Source of the DNA: Cecembia rubra
GTDB taxonomy: Bacteria; Bacteroidota; Bacteroidia; Cytophagales; Cyclobacteriaceae
Length of the DNA: 64,000 nt
Reading direction: 5' to 3'
NCBI RefSeq assembly: GCF_003014575.1
Contig: NZ_PYGF01000010.1
Coordinates: 101,115 to 165,114 of the forward strand
Below are positions 36,137 to 44,201 of this stretch, one piece after another (position 1 is the stretch's first letter; every line of letters starts with the position of its first letter). The position numbers and the translations under genes are program-made. The notes beneath the pieces are model-generated. The model had not been told where the DNA came from. It did no database searches and saw nothing but the letters and a program-made list of their open reading frames with translations.

Positions 36137-36992
36137 AAAAATCGTTTTAATTAGCTTGTTTCTATTTCCACTTACTGGAATTATGGCCCAAAATGAAGCC
36201 TATAAAATTTTTACAAAAGAAGGAAAGGAAATATCATTTGAAACTATGGCAGTTAATGCTTCCCAAGTTGAAGCTATCTTTTTTGGTGAACTCCACAACA
36301 ATTCCATTGCCCATTGGCTACAATTAAGACTTTTGAAATCCCTTCAACAAAGTAATAACAAAGTGGTTTTAGCGGGAGAATTTTTTGAGCGTGATGATCA
36401 ATTGAATATTGATGAATGGTTTTCCGGGAGAATTACTGATAAAAACTTCGAATCAGAGGCAAAACTCTGGAACAACTACAGTACAGATTACAAGCCTTTG
36501 ATGATTTTTGCAAAGGAGCATCAGATCCCATTTGTAGCTTCCAATATTCCTAGAAAATATGCTTCCTTGGTAAGCAGGGAAGGAATGAATGGCCTTGAAT
36601 CATTAAGTAGTGAGGCAAAGAAATACATCGCTCCTCTGCCTGTGGAAGTGGACAAAACATTACCCGGTTACAAAGGCATGACAGAAATGATGCACGGCGC
36701 TAATATGAATATAGATTTTATGATTGAGGCTCAGGCCATAAAAGATGCTACAATGGCTTACTCTTTGTTTAACTATTTTCAAAAAGGTAATTTAATTCTT
36801 CACATAAATGGCTCTTATCATTCTAATAATTTTGAGGGAATTGTCTGGTATGTGAAAAAGGATTTTCCCCAATTAAAAATAATGACCATCAACACTGTAG
36901 AACAGAAGGAAATACTGACCCTGGAAGATAAGCATCTGTACACTGCAGATTTCATAATTGTTACCCCTCAAGACGGACCAAAAAGCTATTGA
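36129..36992 (+). CDS. ChaN/Tiki-superfamily secreted protein
   Basis: A 287-aa exported protein with signal peptide (ends GIMAQ near residue 21). It belongs to the ChaN (haem-binding uptake, Tiki-like) superfamily: FFGELHNN near 52-59 and ILHINGSYHS near 223-232 carry the conserved Glu/His and histidine positions. ChaN homologues bind haem or act as proteases; the function here is unsettled. It overlaps folB by eight bases. Confidence 0.85.
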   Translation: MNKKIVLISLFLFPLTGIMAQNEAYKIFTKEGKEISFETMAVNASQVEAIFFGELHNNSIAHWLQLRLLKSLQQSNNKVVLAGEFFERDDQLNIDEWFSGRITDKNFESEAKLWNNYSTDYKPLMIFAKEHQIPFVASNIPRKYASLVSREGMNGLESLSSEAKKYIAPLPVEVDKTLPGYKGMTEMMHGANMNIDFMIEAQAIKDATMAYSLFNYFQKGNLILHINGSYHSNNFEGIVWYVKKDFPQLKIMTINTVEQKEILTLEDKHLYTADFIIVTPQDGPKSY

Positions 36993-36996
36993 TCTG

Positions 36997-37455
36997 ATGT
37001 ACAGTAAAGCAGAAAAAGCTAAAATCAGAAAAGAATTCTGGACGGCTTTTGGGCAATATATGAAACCTGTCCCCAATGCAGATGGCTTTAGGACCAACTG
37101 GCAAAATTACAAGACAGGAGTAAAGGATATCTATTTTCGGATGAAAGCCGAAAGGGAATTCACCTCAGTGGGAATAGAAATAACGCATCCAGATTTAGAA
37201 CTTCAACAGTTATTTTTTGAGCAATTTGAATCATTCAAAAAATCCCTTGAATCAGAATTGGGAGAAAAATGGAACTGGGAACTCCATAAGGAAGAAGAAT
37301 TTGGTAAAATAATCTCCAGAATTCATAAAATAAAGTCGGGGGTTAACATTATGGACCAAAATGATTGGCCCACCATCATTTCCTTTCTCAAACCCAGGAT
37401 ATTGGCTTTGGATTCCTTTTGGTGCAATTTTAAACCTGCATTTGAAGAATTATAG
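36997..37455 (+). CDS. DUF4268 family protein
   Basis: A ~152-aa soluble protein beginning MYSKAEKAKIRKEFW, with GVKDIYFRMKAERE and KEEEFGKIISRI; this pattern is that of DUF4268, also found as the C-terminal domain of some restriction-related nucleases. The standalone form has no known role. The ATG at 36997, five bases after the ChaN-like stop, fits the family start better than one at 36958 inside that gene. Last gene of the WD40-DivIVA-folB-ChaN operon. Confidence 0.82.
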   Translation: MYSKAEKAKIRKEFWTAFGQYMKPVPNADGFRTNWQNYKTGVKDIYFRMKAEREFTSVGIEITHPDLELQQLFFEQFESFKKSLESELGEKWNWELHKEEEFGKIISRIHKIKSGVNIMDQNDWPTIISFLKPRILALDSFWCNFKPAFEEL

Positions 37456-37565
37456 GACACCTTTGTACTAATAATTGTTTTGTGACATTTTTTTGAATCA
37501 AGTATAAGGTACCAAGTCTTTGGAAAAAGATTAAGGGTAATTTGATTCCAAATATGTGCAAAAGG

Positions 37566-37602
37566 ATATTGGATTTCAGGCCTAATTCCCGAAATCCAAT
37601 AT
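37566..37602. terminator. Bidirectional hairpin between convergent genes
   Basis: ATATTGGATTTC and GAAATCCAATAT form a 12-bp stem around 13 bases. TTTT tracts follow on both strands within a few bases. It separates the DUF4268 gene and the convergent GH109 gene. Confidence 0.65.
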
Positions 37603-37622
37603 TCACTTTTGGTTTTTAATTA

Positions 37623-39032
37623 TCAAACAATCACTTTGGTAGTTCCTCCACCCTTTAATGTAATATCAACAGGCTTGTTGGACTTCCAGCTGCCACCGGT
37701 AAAATCAGGGATATCAATGGAATTAGAACGGTTTGTCACAGACCATTCACTAAGTGGAGTAATTGCTGACCAAAGTGCAGCATCATAAACATCCTGGTCT
37801 AAAGGAAGTCCATTTCTCAAACAATCAATCAACCTCCAATCCATCATGAAGTCCATTCCTCCATGACCACCAATTTGCTTGGCCAATTCTCCTACTTTCT
37901 TAACAATCTCTGGAGTGTATTTTTCTTCCAACGCTTTCATTTCTTCATCTTTCAGCCAATCATGGCCTTTGGATACTTTAGGGTTGGGATATTTCTGTGC
38001 AAATCCTAATGTTCCGCTTATGGTATGTAACCTTGAATAGGGTCTAGGAGAGGTAACATCATGTTGGATCATGATAGACTTTCCTTTCTTTGTCTTGATT
38101 ATGGTGGTATTCATATTCCCACCAAACTTCTTTTCCGCATAAGAAGCAAAGAAGTTATCCTTTTCAGCCAATTCTCTGGCTTTTGCCGCCATATGGAAAT
38201 CATGGGAAGAAAGAGATGTCAAATAATCCATTTGATCCCCTCTATTGATATCCATGATCTGGCAGACTGGCCCCAAACCATGGGTAGGATACAAATTCCC
38301 ATCTTTGAAATTTTCTTTCAATCTCCACATATCCTGGTATCCACCTTCTGAATCTTTCATAAAATTCAACCAGAGTAAATCATGGATATAGGCTCCTTCG
38401 GTATGAATAATTTCTCCAAAGAAACCATCCCGTTTCATACTCAATGTCATCAACTCAAAAAAGTCATAGCAGCAGTTTTCAAGCATCATGCAATGCTTTC
38501 TAGTTCTTTCGGAAGTTTCAACCAATTGCCAGCATTCTTCAAGAGTCTTTGCCGCGGGGACTTCAACAGCTACATGCTTTCCTGATTCCATGGCATAAAC
38601 AGCCATAGGTGAATGCCAATCCCATGGAGTGGCAATATAAATCAGATCAAGATCATTCCTGTCTACCATCTTTTTCCATGCGTAAGCTGATCCGGAATAT
38701 CCCTCTGGCTGGTGCTTGGAACCCGCAAGTTTAGCCTTCATTTTATCCACCCTTTCTGGGATAAGGTCACAAAGTGCCTTGATTTCAACTCCATCAATTT
38801 TACTCAAACGATCCACGGCACCTGGTCCTCTCATACCTAAGCCAACTACTCCAATCCTCACAGTTTGTAGTTTTGGTGCAGCATAACCACACATATTGAA
38901 ACTTTGGTTATTTATTTTTTTGGCAAGCTGATACAATTGTTCCGGGCTTTCAGCTTTAGCCAGGTTGGGCATGGTAGCTCCGACAATTCCTAATCCCGCC
39001 AATTTGATAAAATCTCTGCGCTTATTGCTCAT
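37623..39032 (-). CDS. GH109-family NAD-dependent glycosidase (probable alpha-N-acetylgalactosaminidase)
   Basis: A 469-aa Gfo/Idh/MocA-fold protein with a twin-arginine type start (Arg5-Arg6, DFIKLAGLG), so export is likely. The conserved blocks MCGYAAPKL (48-56), GVVGLGMRGPGAV (61-73, NAD loop), TPWDWHSPMAVYAM (135-148), EVPAAKT (157-163), CMMLENCCYDFFELMTL (181-197) and YPTHGLGP (248-255, His251) match GH109 enzymes such as Elizabethkingia NagA rather than ordinary dehydrogenases. GH109 uses tightly bound NAD+ to hydrolyse terminal alpha-GalNAc. Monocistronic here. Confidence 0.88.
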   Translation of the reverse strand: MSNKRRDFIKLAGLGIVGATMPNLAKAESPEQLYQLAKKINNQSFNMCGYAAPKLQTVRIGVVGLGMRGPGAVDRLSKIDGVEIKALCDLIPERVDKMKAKLAGSKHQPEGYSGSAYAWKKMVDRNDLDLIYIATPWDWHSPMAVYAMESGKHVAVEVPAAKTLEECWQLVETSERTRKHCMMLENCCYDFFELMTLSMKRDGFFGEIIHTEGAYIHDLLWLNFMKDSEGGYQDMWRLKENFKDGNLYPTHGLGPVCQIMDINRGDQMDYLTSLSSHDFHMAAKARELAEKDNFFASYAEKKFGGNMNTTIIKTKKGKSIMIQHDVTSPRPYSRLHTISGTLGFAQKYPNPKVSKGHDWLKDEEMKALEEKYTPEIVKKVGELAKQIGGHGGMDFMMDWRLIDCLRNGLPLDQDVYDAALWSAITPLSEWSVTNRSNSIDIPDFTGGSWKSNKPVDITLKGGGTTKVIV

Positions 39033-39288
39033 GATTACTGATTGATGTTTTGCTGGTGAATGATCAGTTTTTTTTCATGAAAATAGAATTATTTATTCTT
39101 TAAAAAGCGATGACCGAATAAAAAAGTGAGGAAAATACTAACAAAGGCAAAATCTTAACGCTATTCTTTTATTCCATGAAATAAAAAGATCATTTTTTGA
39201 CAAGACAGCTTTGTATTCCATCCAAAATTCAGAATGGATTATAACTATCCCCGAAAATCCCAATATTATTATCCCTGCAATCCACAAA
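39033..39288. other. Intergenic region upstream of GH109 gene
   Basis: AT-rich, with no open frame that reads as protein. It should hold the GH109 promoter on the minus strand; no convincing -33/-7 pair was found. A terminator for the opposite-side lipoprotein gene follows at 39289. Confidence 0.5.
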
Positions 39289-39319
39289 AAAGCCTGCCCA
39301 TTGAGTATTGGCAGGCTTT
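39289..39319 (-). terminator. Intrinsic terminator after DUF6503-like lipoprotein genes
   Basis: AAAGCCTGCC and GGCAGGCTTT form a 10-bp stem with an 11-base loop, followed on the minus strand by TTTTTTGTGG. It lies 25 bases past the stop at 39344. Confidence 0.85.
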
Positions 39320-39343
39320 ATATGGAATAAATTTTTTAAGCTT

Positions 39344-40084
39344 TCAGAAAGAAACTTTAATATTCTCCATTCGGATCTCGGACAAAAGTTCGAGTTTTCC
39401 CTCCTTATACAAACCCTCCATCTTATCAACTGAGGTGTTTTTCTCTTCCGGCTTATAATTCTCAAAATCTAAAAGCAGTAATCCATTCACTTGATGTTGT
39501 TTAATTGCCTTTCTGAACCTTACTCCTCCCCCATCTGTATGATAAGAATATGCCATGTAGTCCATTGTATACTTTTCTTTATGAAACCAATACAAAAATT
39601 CATCATCATAATCTTCTCCACCACCCTCTTGTCGGAAAGTTACTTTAACGATATGATAGGAATTACCTTCCAGTTCAGTTTCTCCCAGGTACGTTTTAAT
39701 AACTGCTGCATCATTTAATCCATAAGGAAGAAATGCAAAATAGGCTACAGAGTTAACTGAATTACTGAATGCCCTGATTCGGTCCTCCGGCAAATCCACG
39801 GGTGTATCATTTACGGTCCTTTGGAATCCATCATTGTTCAGCACATCTCTTACAAAACCTGTACTATCGGTAAATTCCCTGATATATTCATATTTAGAAG
39901 GAGATTTGAAAATGGAATAATGACGCTCCCTGAAATCAAAACTGATGAGGGCCTCCTGATAAAGCGCTCCGCCATGGGCTTTTATTGACTGGTCAACTAT
40001 TCGCTGAGCTTCTTTGTCAACTCCCTGTTGAACACATGAGGATATAAATATGGAAATGGCAAAAATAGACAATAGAGTTCTCAT
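39344..40084 (-). CDS. Lipoprotein, DUF6503-like (second of tandem pair)
   Basis: A ~246-aa lipoprotein with lipobox ISSC near residue 16 (SIFISSCVQQ). The mature part starts DKEAQRIVDQSIKAHGG, the same pattern as its upstream neighbour. It then forms strands with FRERHYSIFKSPSKYEY and a WFHKEKYTMDYMAYSYHTDGG segment, as in DUF6503 or LolA-like folds. The start at 40084 gives the signal peptide; the longer frame upstream overlaps the neighbour. Function unknown. Confidence 0.78.
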   Translation of the reverse strand: MRTLLSIFAISIFISSCVQQGVDKEAQRIVDQSIKAHGGALYQEALISFDFRERHYSIFKSPSKYEYIREFTDSTGFVRDVLNNDGFQRTVNDTPVDLPEDRIRAFSNSVNSVAYFAFLPYGLNDAAVIKTYLGETELEGNSYHIVKVTFRQEGGGEDYDDEFLYWFHKEKYTMDYMAYSYHTDGGGVRFRKAIKQHQVNGLLLLDFENYKPEEKNTSVDKMEGLYKEGKLELLSEIRMENIKVSF

Positions 40085-40127
40085 ATAAATGATATTTTTA
40101 GGTATTAAGACAAGCTTTAGAAAGTAA

Positions 40128-40865
40128 TCACCTATAGACCTTATAAAGTCCATAGCCATAACTGGCTCTTTTGTACAAATGGTTCCCAAGGGAATCTACC
40201 CTGTAGCTTTCTCTTCTTGCAGGCAATAAGACACCGCTGCTCTTATCCCAGCCCAAATTATATACCAAGCTAAAATGATCCGATGTTTTCACTTTGTAGG
40301 CTACCAATTCAAAAGTATTTGGATCAAAAAAATACCACCAGATATCCGTATTAGGATCTTTTGGATCCCCATCTATCACCTTAATGCTCTCTACAACCAC
40401 TCCACCGGATAGCTCTGATTTCCCTTCATAACTCAAGTACTTTTTATCATCCAATAGATCAAATGGCTTAGTCATGACATAGAATGCAGCATCCATTTCC
40501 CTTTTTTTTGCCTGAAGAAAGCCTTGATTTTGGATTTCATTGCTTCCCATCCAATATTGGGTTTTTATACCATCAAATATGACCCTGTGCTGAATACTGT
40601 CTTTTTCCCAAGACATTTTGGCTTCAAAGTAAGGTTTAAGTCTAAATTCATTTTCCTGACGGACATAAGATTCAGCGTCCCCATTCTCTTCAAACATCCA
40701 GATATCTCTTACCATGGAAATGGATTGGATATTTTCCCAATTTTCCGTCCCTCCATGGAATGCTATGGATTTATTTATTATTTCCACAGACTTCCTGTCC
40801 TGATTAGAGCAGGAATAGTGGAATATTATAAACAATGTTGCAAGCAAGAACTTATATCTTTTCAT
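40128..40865 (-). CDS. Lipoprotein, DUF6503-like (first of tandem pair)
   Basis: A 245-aa lipoprotein: signal MKRYKFLLATLFIIFHYSC with Cys19, followed by NQDRKS. It then has EIINKSIAFHGGTENWENI, which parallels the start of the gene at 39344, and a WWYFFDPNTFELVAYKV segment parallel to that paralogue's WFHKEKYTMDYM. The two are a diverged tandem duplication 43 bases apart. They may carry lipid or another hydrophobic ligand by analogy with LolA-like folds, which is inference. Confidence 0.78.
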   Translation of the reverse strand: MKRYKFLLATLFIIFHYSCSNQDRKSVEIINKSIAFHGGTENWENIQSISMVRDIWMFEENGDAESYVRQENEFRLKPYFEAKMSWEKDSIQHRVIFDGIKTQYWMGSNEIQNQGFLQAKKREMDAAFYVMTKPFDLLDDKKYLSYEGKSELSGGVVVESIKVIDGDPKDPNTDIWWYFFDPNTFELVAYKVKTSDHFSLVYNLGWDKSSGVLLPARRESYRVDSLGNHLYKRASYGYGLYKVYR

Positions 40866-40895
40866 TATGATTTCTGATATTTTGGAGCAAATATA

Positions 40896-42269
40896 CTAAG
40901 CCCGCAAATGAATCAAACCACTTTTTAAATGAAGGGACTTTTTCAGGTAGTTAATAATAAAACCAAAAACAATGACATATTGAGAAATCAAAAAGTACCA
41001 TTTTTCTTCAACTTCAACTCCATCATAAGCCCCATAAGACAAAAATACAAAGGCTGACCAGACCAAAAAGACCCTGTTCTTGGTTAATATACTCAGCCCA
41101 AAAGCAGGAATGATATACCAAGGATGTACTACTGTCTGCAAAAGTAGATAAATTAGGTAAATCCAAACCATTCCATTGGCCAAGTCCATTCCATTGTCCA
41201 GCCTATAAAAAAAACTTAGGAACAAAATCAGAAATAAAGCAAACAAATTGAGAAATGGACCTACATATACGATGGGATTGTAATCCATGAAAAAACCTGA
41301 AATCCATCTAATCAGGTAATATACGGAAGCATTGAATTCAAAACTGGATTGATACAATCTGAAACTCTGCCAGAAATTGAGATAGGATTCTCTGTAAAGT
41401 AATATTCCCAGGGTTATGAATAGTAAAAATGCAGCATAACCAATAAACAATTTAAGCTGCTTCATTTGATAAAACCTCCTCATAATATATGCACCAAACA
41501 TCAGGGGACTGAGCTTGATGCCCACTGCTGCGGCCCAGGTTACCAGGGCAAACTTCTTTTTCCCTTGTTCATGTAAATACAGTGTAGCCAATAAGCAAGC
41601 AAGTACAATCCCTTCAAAATGAAGATTTGCCGTCAGCTCCATGATTACCAATGGATTAAGTATGTATAACAATACTTTGTATTCAGACAAATTCCATTTT
41701 TTGACTAATTGGTGAAGAAAAAGTAAATTCAATAATTCAAAGCCGATCAAAATCAAACGAAGAACAAAAATATTCCAAAATAGTGACTCTCCTGAAAAGG
41801 CTGCGATTCCAAAAATCAATTGATGCAATGGGGGATAGATAGAGAAATAAGTGGATGAATTCATATTTGCCACAAGATCCTGCAGAAATTCATTTGATTC
41901 TTCCACATGAAAAGATAGCCAATCCTTAGGGAGCATTAGGTAGGGGTTATATCCTTTCAACAGTAAATGTCCATCAAATAAAAACCGGTAAAAATCATCG
42001 GATAAGGTTGGAATCGCAAAGAGTAAAAAAAACCTGGCAACAATACCTACCACAATCCCTATTTTAAGTGAAAAATCACCTTTCCTGGCCATTTTGACCA
42101 ACCATAAATACGCGCCGAAGGCTAAGACATAGGCAACCAGATTGAAATAAAAATCCTCCCTTGGAAAAACATAAGCCATCAAGCCAATCGCCAAAAAGAA
42201 GGCTGTAATTACAATAAATTGCTTCAAGTCGAATTTTTGTTTCACAGGTTGTTTTTTATAAAATTCCAT
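40896..42269 (-). CDS. GT-C type membrane glycosyltransferase (mannosyltransferase-like)
   Basis: A 457-aa protein with about ten to twelve hydrophobic helices. The first large loop carries PTLSDDFYRFLFDGHLLLKG, the acidic motif of GT-C polyprenol-phosphate-dependent transferases, followed by a YNPY/YPPLHQ segment. Such enzymes add mannose or other sugars from a lipid donor on the outer face of the inner membrane. Acceptor unknown. Divergent from the WG-repeat gene. Confidence 0.8.
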   Translation of the reverse strand: MEFYKKQPVKQKFDLKQFIVITAFFLAIGLMAYVFPREDFYFNLVAYVLAFGAYLWLVKMARKGDFSLKIGIVVGIVARFFLLFAIPTLSDDFYRFLFDGHLLLKGYNPYLMLPKDWLSFHVEESNEFLQDLVANMNSSTYFSIYPPLHQLIFGIAAFSGESLFWNIFVLRLILIGFELLNLLFLHQLVKKWNLSEYKVLLYILNPLVIMELTANLHFEGIVLACLLATLYLHEQGKKKFALVTWAAAVGIKLSPLMFGAYIMRRFYQMKQLKLFIGYAAFLLFITLGILLYRESYLNFWQSFRLYQSSFEFNASVYYLIRWISGFFMDYNPIVYVGPFLNLFALFLILFLSFFYRLDNGMDLANGMVWIYLIYLLLQTVVHPWYIIPAFGLSILTKNRVFLVWSAFVFLSYGAYDGVEVEEKWYFLISQYVIVFGFIINYLKKSLHLKSGLIHLRA

Positions 42270-42355
42270 TCAGACCTCAATATTAAAATAAAATGTATTC
42301 GCTCCTTGAATTACGTTGACAATCCCTTTATTTTAGGCCGTAATTAGAAAAATAT

Positions 42356-43924
42356 ATGAAGTGTACCAGGTGTTGGGGAGCTGTTTTGATTACAGCATTG
42401 ATATTATCGAATTGTCCAGAATCATTATCACAGACTTACGAGGTCTATGATCAAAACCTAAAATTAAAATCGAGGCTTGAATTTGATCAGATTGCTGTTT
42501 TGAGTGAATCTGTCAGAATCAGTACAGCGAATAATGAGGTTAAATTACTGAGCCGGGAATACAAACCATTTATCAACCTCCAGGCAGAGAAAGTTGAATT
42601 TTATGATCAACCTTGGCTAATTGTAAGAGGGAATAATGGACTGGGGGCTTTCCATGAGTACGGTGAAAACATTCTACCTACGGACTATGATGAAATCCAA
42701 ACCTTTTTCACTCGCTTATTGGCAAAAAAAGGAAATCAATATTGGGTCTATGACCATTCAACAAAGGAAACCACATTTATTGGTTCATTTGAAAAAGCTA
42801 TTTTGGCTACCAATGGTCAGGTTATTGCAAAAAATAGTCAAGGTTACTTATTACCCCTTTCAAAAAACCCCGATAAAGTATTTGAAGATCTCCGTCAAAT
42901 CAACGAGAACTTTATAATCTCCAAGGAATCTTCTGGTTTCGGAATGATCAATAGGGAAGGTGAATATGTTCTTCAGCCTGTAATTGATCATATTGTTCAT
43001 TTGGAAGATGATTATTTCTATGCTTTTGATGGCAACCAATACATGCTGATAAGGGGAAGGGAAGGAAAAGCCAATATTTCCTATTCTTCCTACCATAAGA
43101 TTACATTGGAGGACGGAGTGCTATTGGAATATATTCATGGAAGATTGAGGAGAGTCATGAAGAATGATGGAATCCTCCTAGATCAAGTGGGTATGGAGAA
43201 AGTCAATAACATCGGGGACAAATATTATAATGTACTGATGCGAGATAGAAAAATAGGACTTCTGGGACCAAATGGATGGGAAGTTCATCCTGTGGATGGG
43301 GTAGACAAAATACTTCCTGGAAATGAAGGAATATATGGTGCCATGAAATCAGGAAAATACGGTTTCATTGATAAGTCAGGCAAATGGCTCATTCCTGCGC
43401 AATTTGATCAAGTCAAAAAATTCAATGAAGGGCTAGCGGCATACCAGCTCAATGGACAATGGGGTATTTTGGATAAGTGGGGTAACATTATCGTCCCTGC
43501 ACAATTCAGTCAAATCTCTGAGTTTCGTAGAGGATTGGCCATTGTAAGGACCGGTGAAAAGCAGAATATTGTGGATAGGACTGGAAAGTTACTAATTGAA
43601 AAATCCTATGACCGAATTTCCCTAGGAGCAGATAATTATTTCATTTCTGAAAACAATACCCTTTTTGGTTTGATTGCTCCCGATGGAAAAGAAATTATTG
43701 AACCAAAATTCCAGGAAATTAGAAGAGAAGAGCTCAATAAAATCTTAGTAAGGTTTGGAGATAAATATGGAATAATGGATGAAAATGGAGATTACCTTCT
43801 TCCAATTTATTACAAAAACATTGTTTTTGATCAAGGCTCAAGACAAATTCTTGCAGAGGATGAATACCAGTTTATGCAGGTTATAGAAGAAATCCCAGGG
43901 AAAAGAAAAAGAACGGGAAAATAA
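42356..43924 (+). CDS. WG-repeat protein
   Basis: A 522-aa exported protein (hydrophobic start, a cysteine near residue 20, then SQTYEVYD). From about residue 190 it consists of WG repeats (GFGMINREGEYVLQPV, YGFIDKSGKWLIPAQF, WGILDKWGNIIVPAQF, FGLIAPDGKEIIEPKF, YGIMDENGDYLLPIYY). These are beta-structured repeats of unknown binding role. Earlier repeats are degenerate. Single gene. Confidence 0.88.
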   Translation: MKCTRCWGAVLITALILSNCPESLSQTYEVYDQNLKLKSRLEFDQIAVLSESVRISTANNEVKLLSREYKPFINLQAEKVEFYDQPWLIVRGNNGLGAFHEYGENILPTDYDEIQTFFTRLLAKKGNQYWVYDHSTKETTFIGSFEKAILATNGQVIAKNSQGYLLPLSKNPDKVFEDLRQINENFIISKESSGFGMINREGEYVLQPVIDHIVHLEDDYFYAFDGNQYMLIRGREGKANISYSSYHKITLEDGVLLEYIHGRLRRVMKNDGILLDQVGMEKVNNIGDKYYNVLMRDRKIGLLGPNGWEVHPVDGVDKILPGNEGIYGAMKSGKYGFIDKSGKWLIPAQFDQVKKFNEGLAAYQLNGQWGILDKWGNIIVPAQFSQISEFRRGLAIVRTGEKQNIVDRTGKLLIEKSYDRISLGADNYFISENNTLFGLIAPDGKEIIEPKFQEIRREELNKILVRFGDKYGIMDENGDYLLPIYYKNIVFDQGSRQILAEDEYQFMQVIEEIPGKRKRTGK

Positions 43925-44201
43925 AAAACGGGATGCAACCTGACAGGTCCATTCATTAATATAGGTAAAAATTCGGATTTTTATTTTTAACGTTGTCTCA
44001 TAAACTGAAGCTTTAAACCATCTTGATCCTGCTGTGCAGACAGTAGTAAAAAATTGAACAGGTGGAATATCATTCCTCCGAAGTGCTACTATGTTTCCTT
44101 ATTGGCTCAAAAAAGTGCAGAAATCAAATTTTAACTAAACAATTGAATTTGATTTGGCTTTAAATTATTCTATACTTGGTTTGATGCTTTGCGATTAATT
44201 T
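43925..44201. other. Intergenic region with no recognised feature
   Basis: 277 bases between convergent genes. Minor hairpins such as GGAAT-ATC-ATTCC and CTGCTGT/ACAGTAG are present, but no clear terminator, open frame or repeat family was recognised. Confidence 0.5.

Noticed and set aside
43981..44060. Possible insertion-sequence end (GTTGTCTCATAAACTG)
   Set aside because: No partner inverted repeat, target duplication or transposase remnant nearby.
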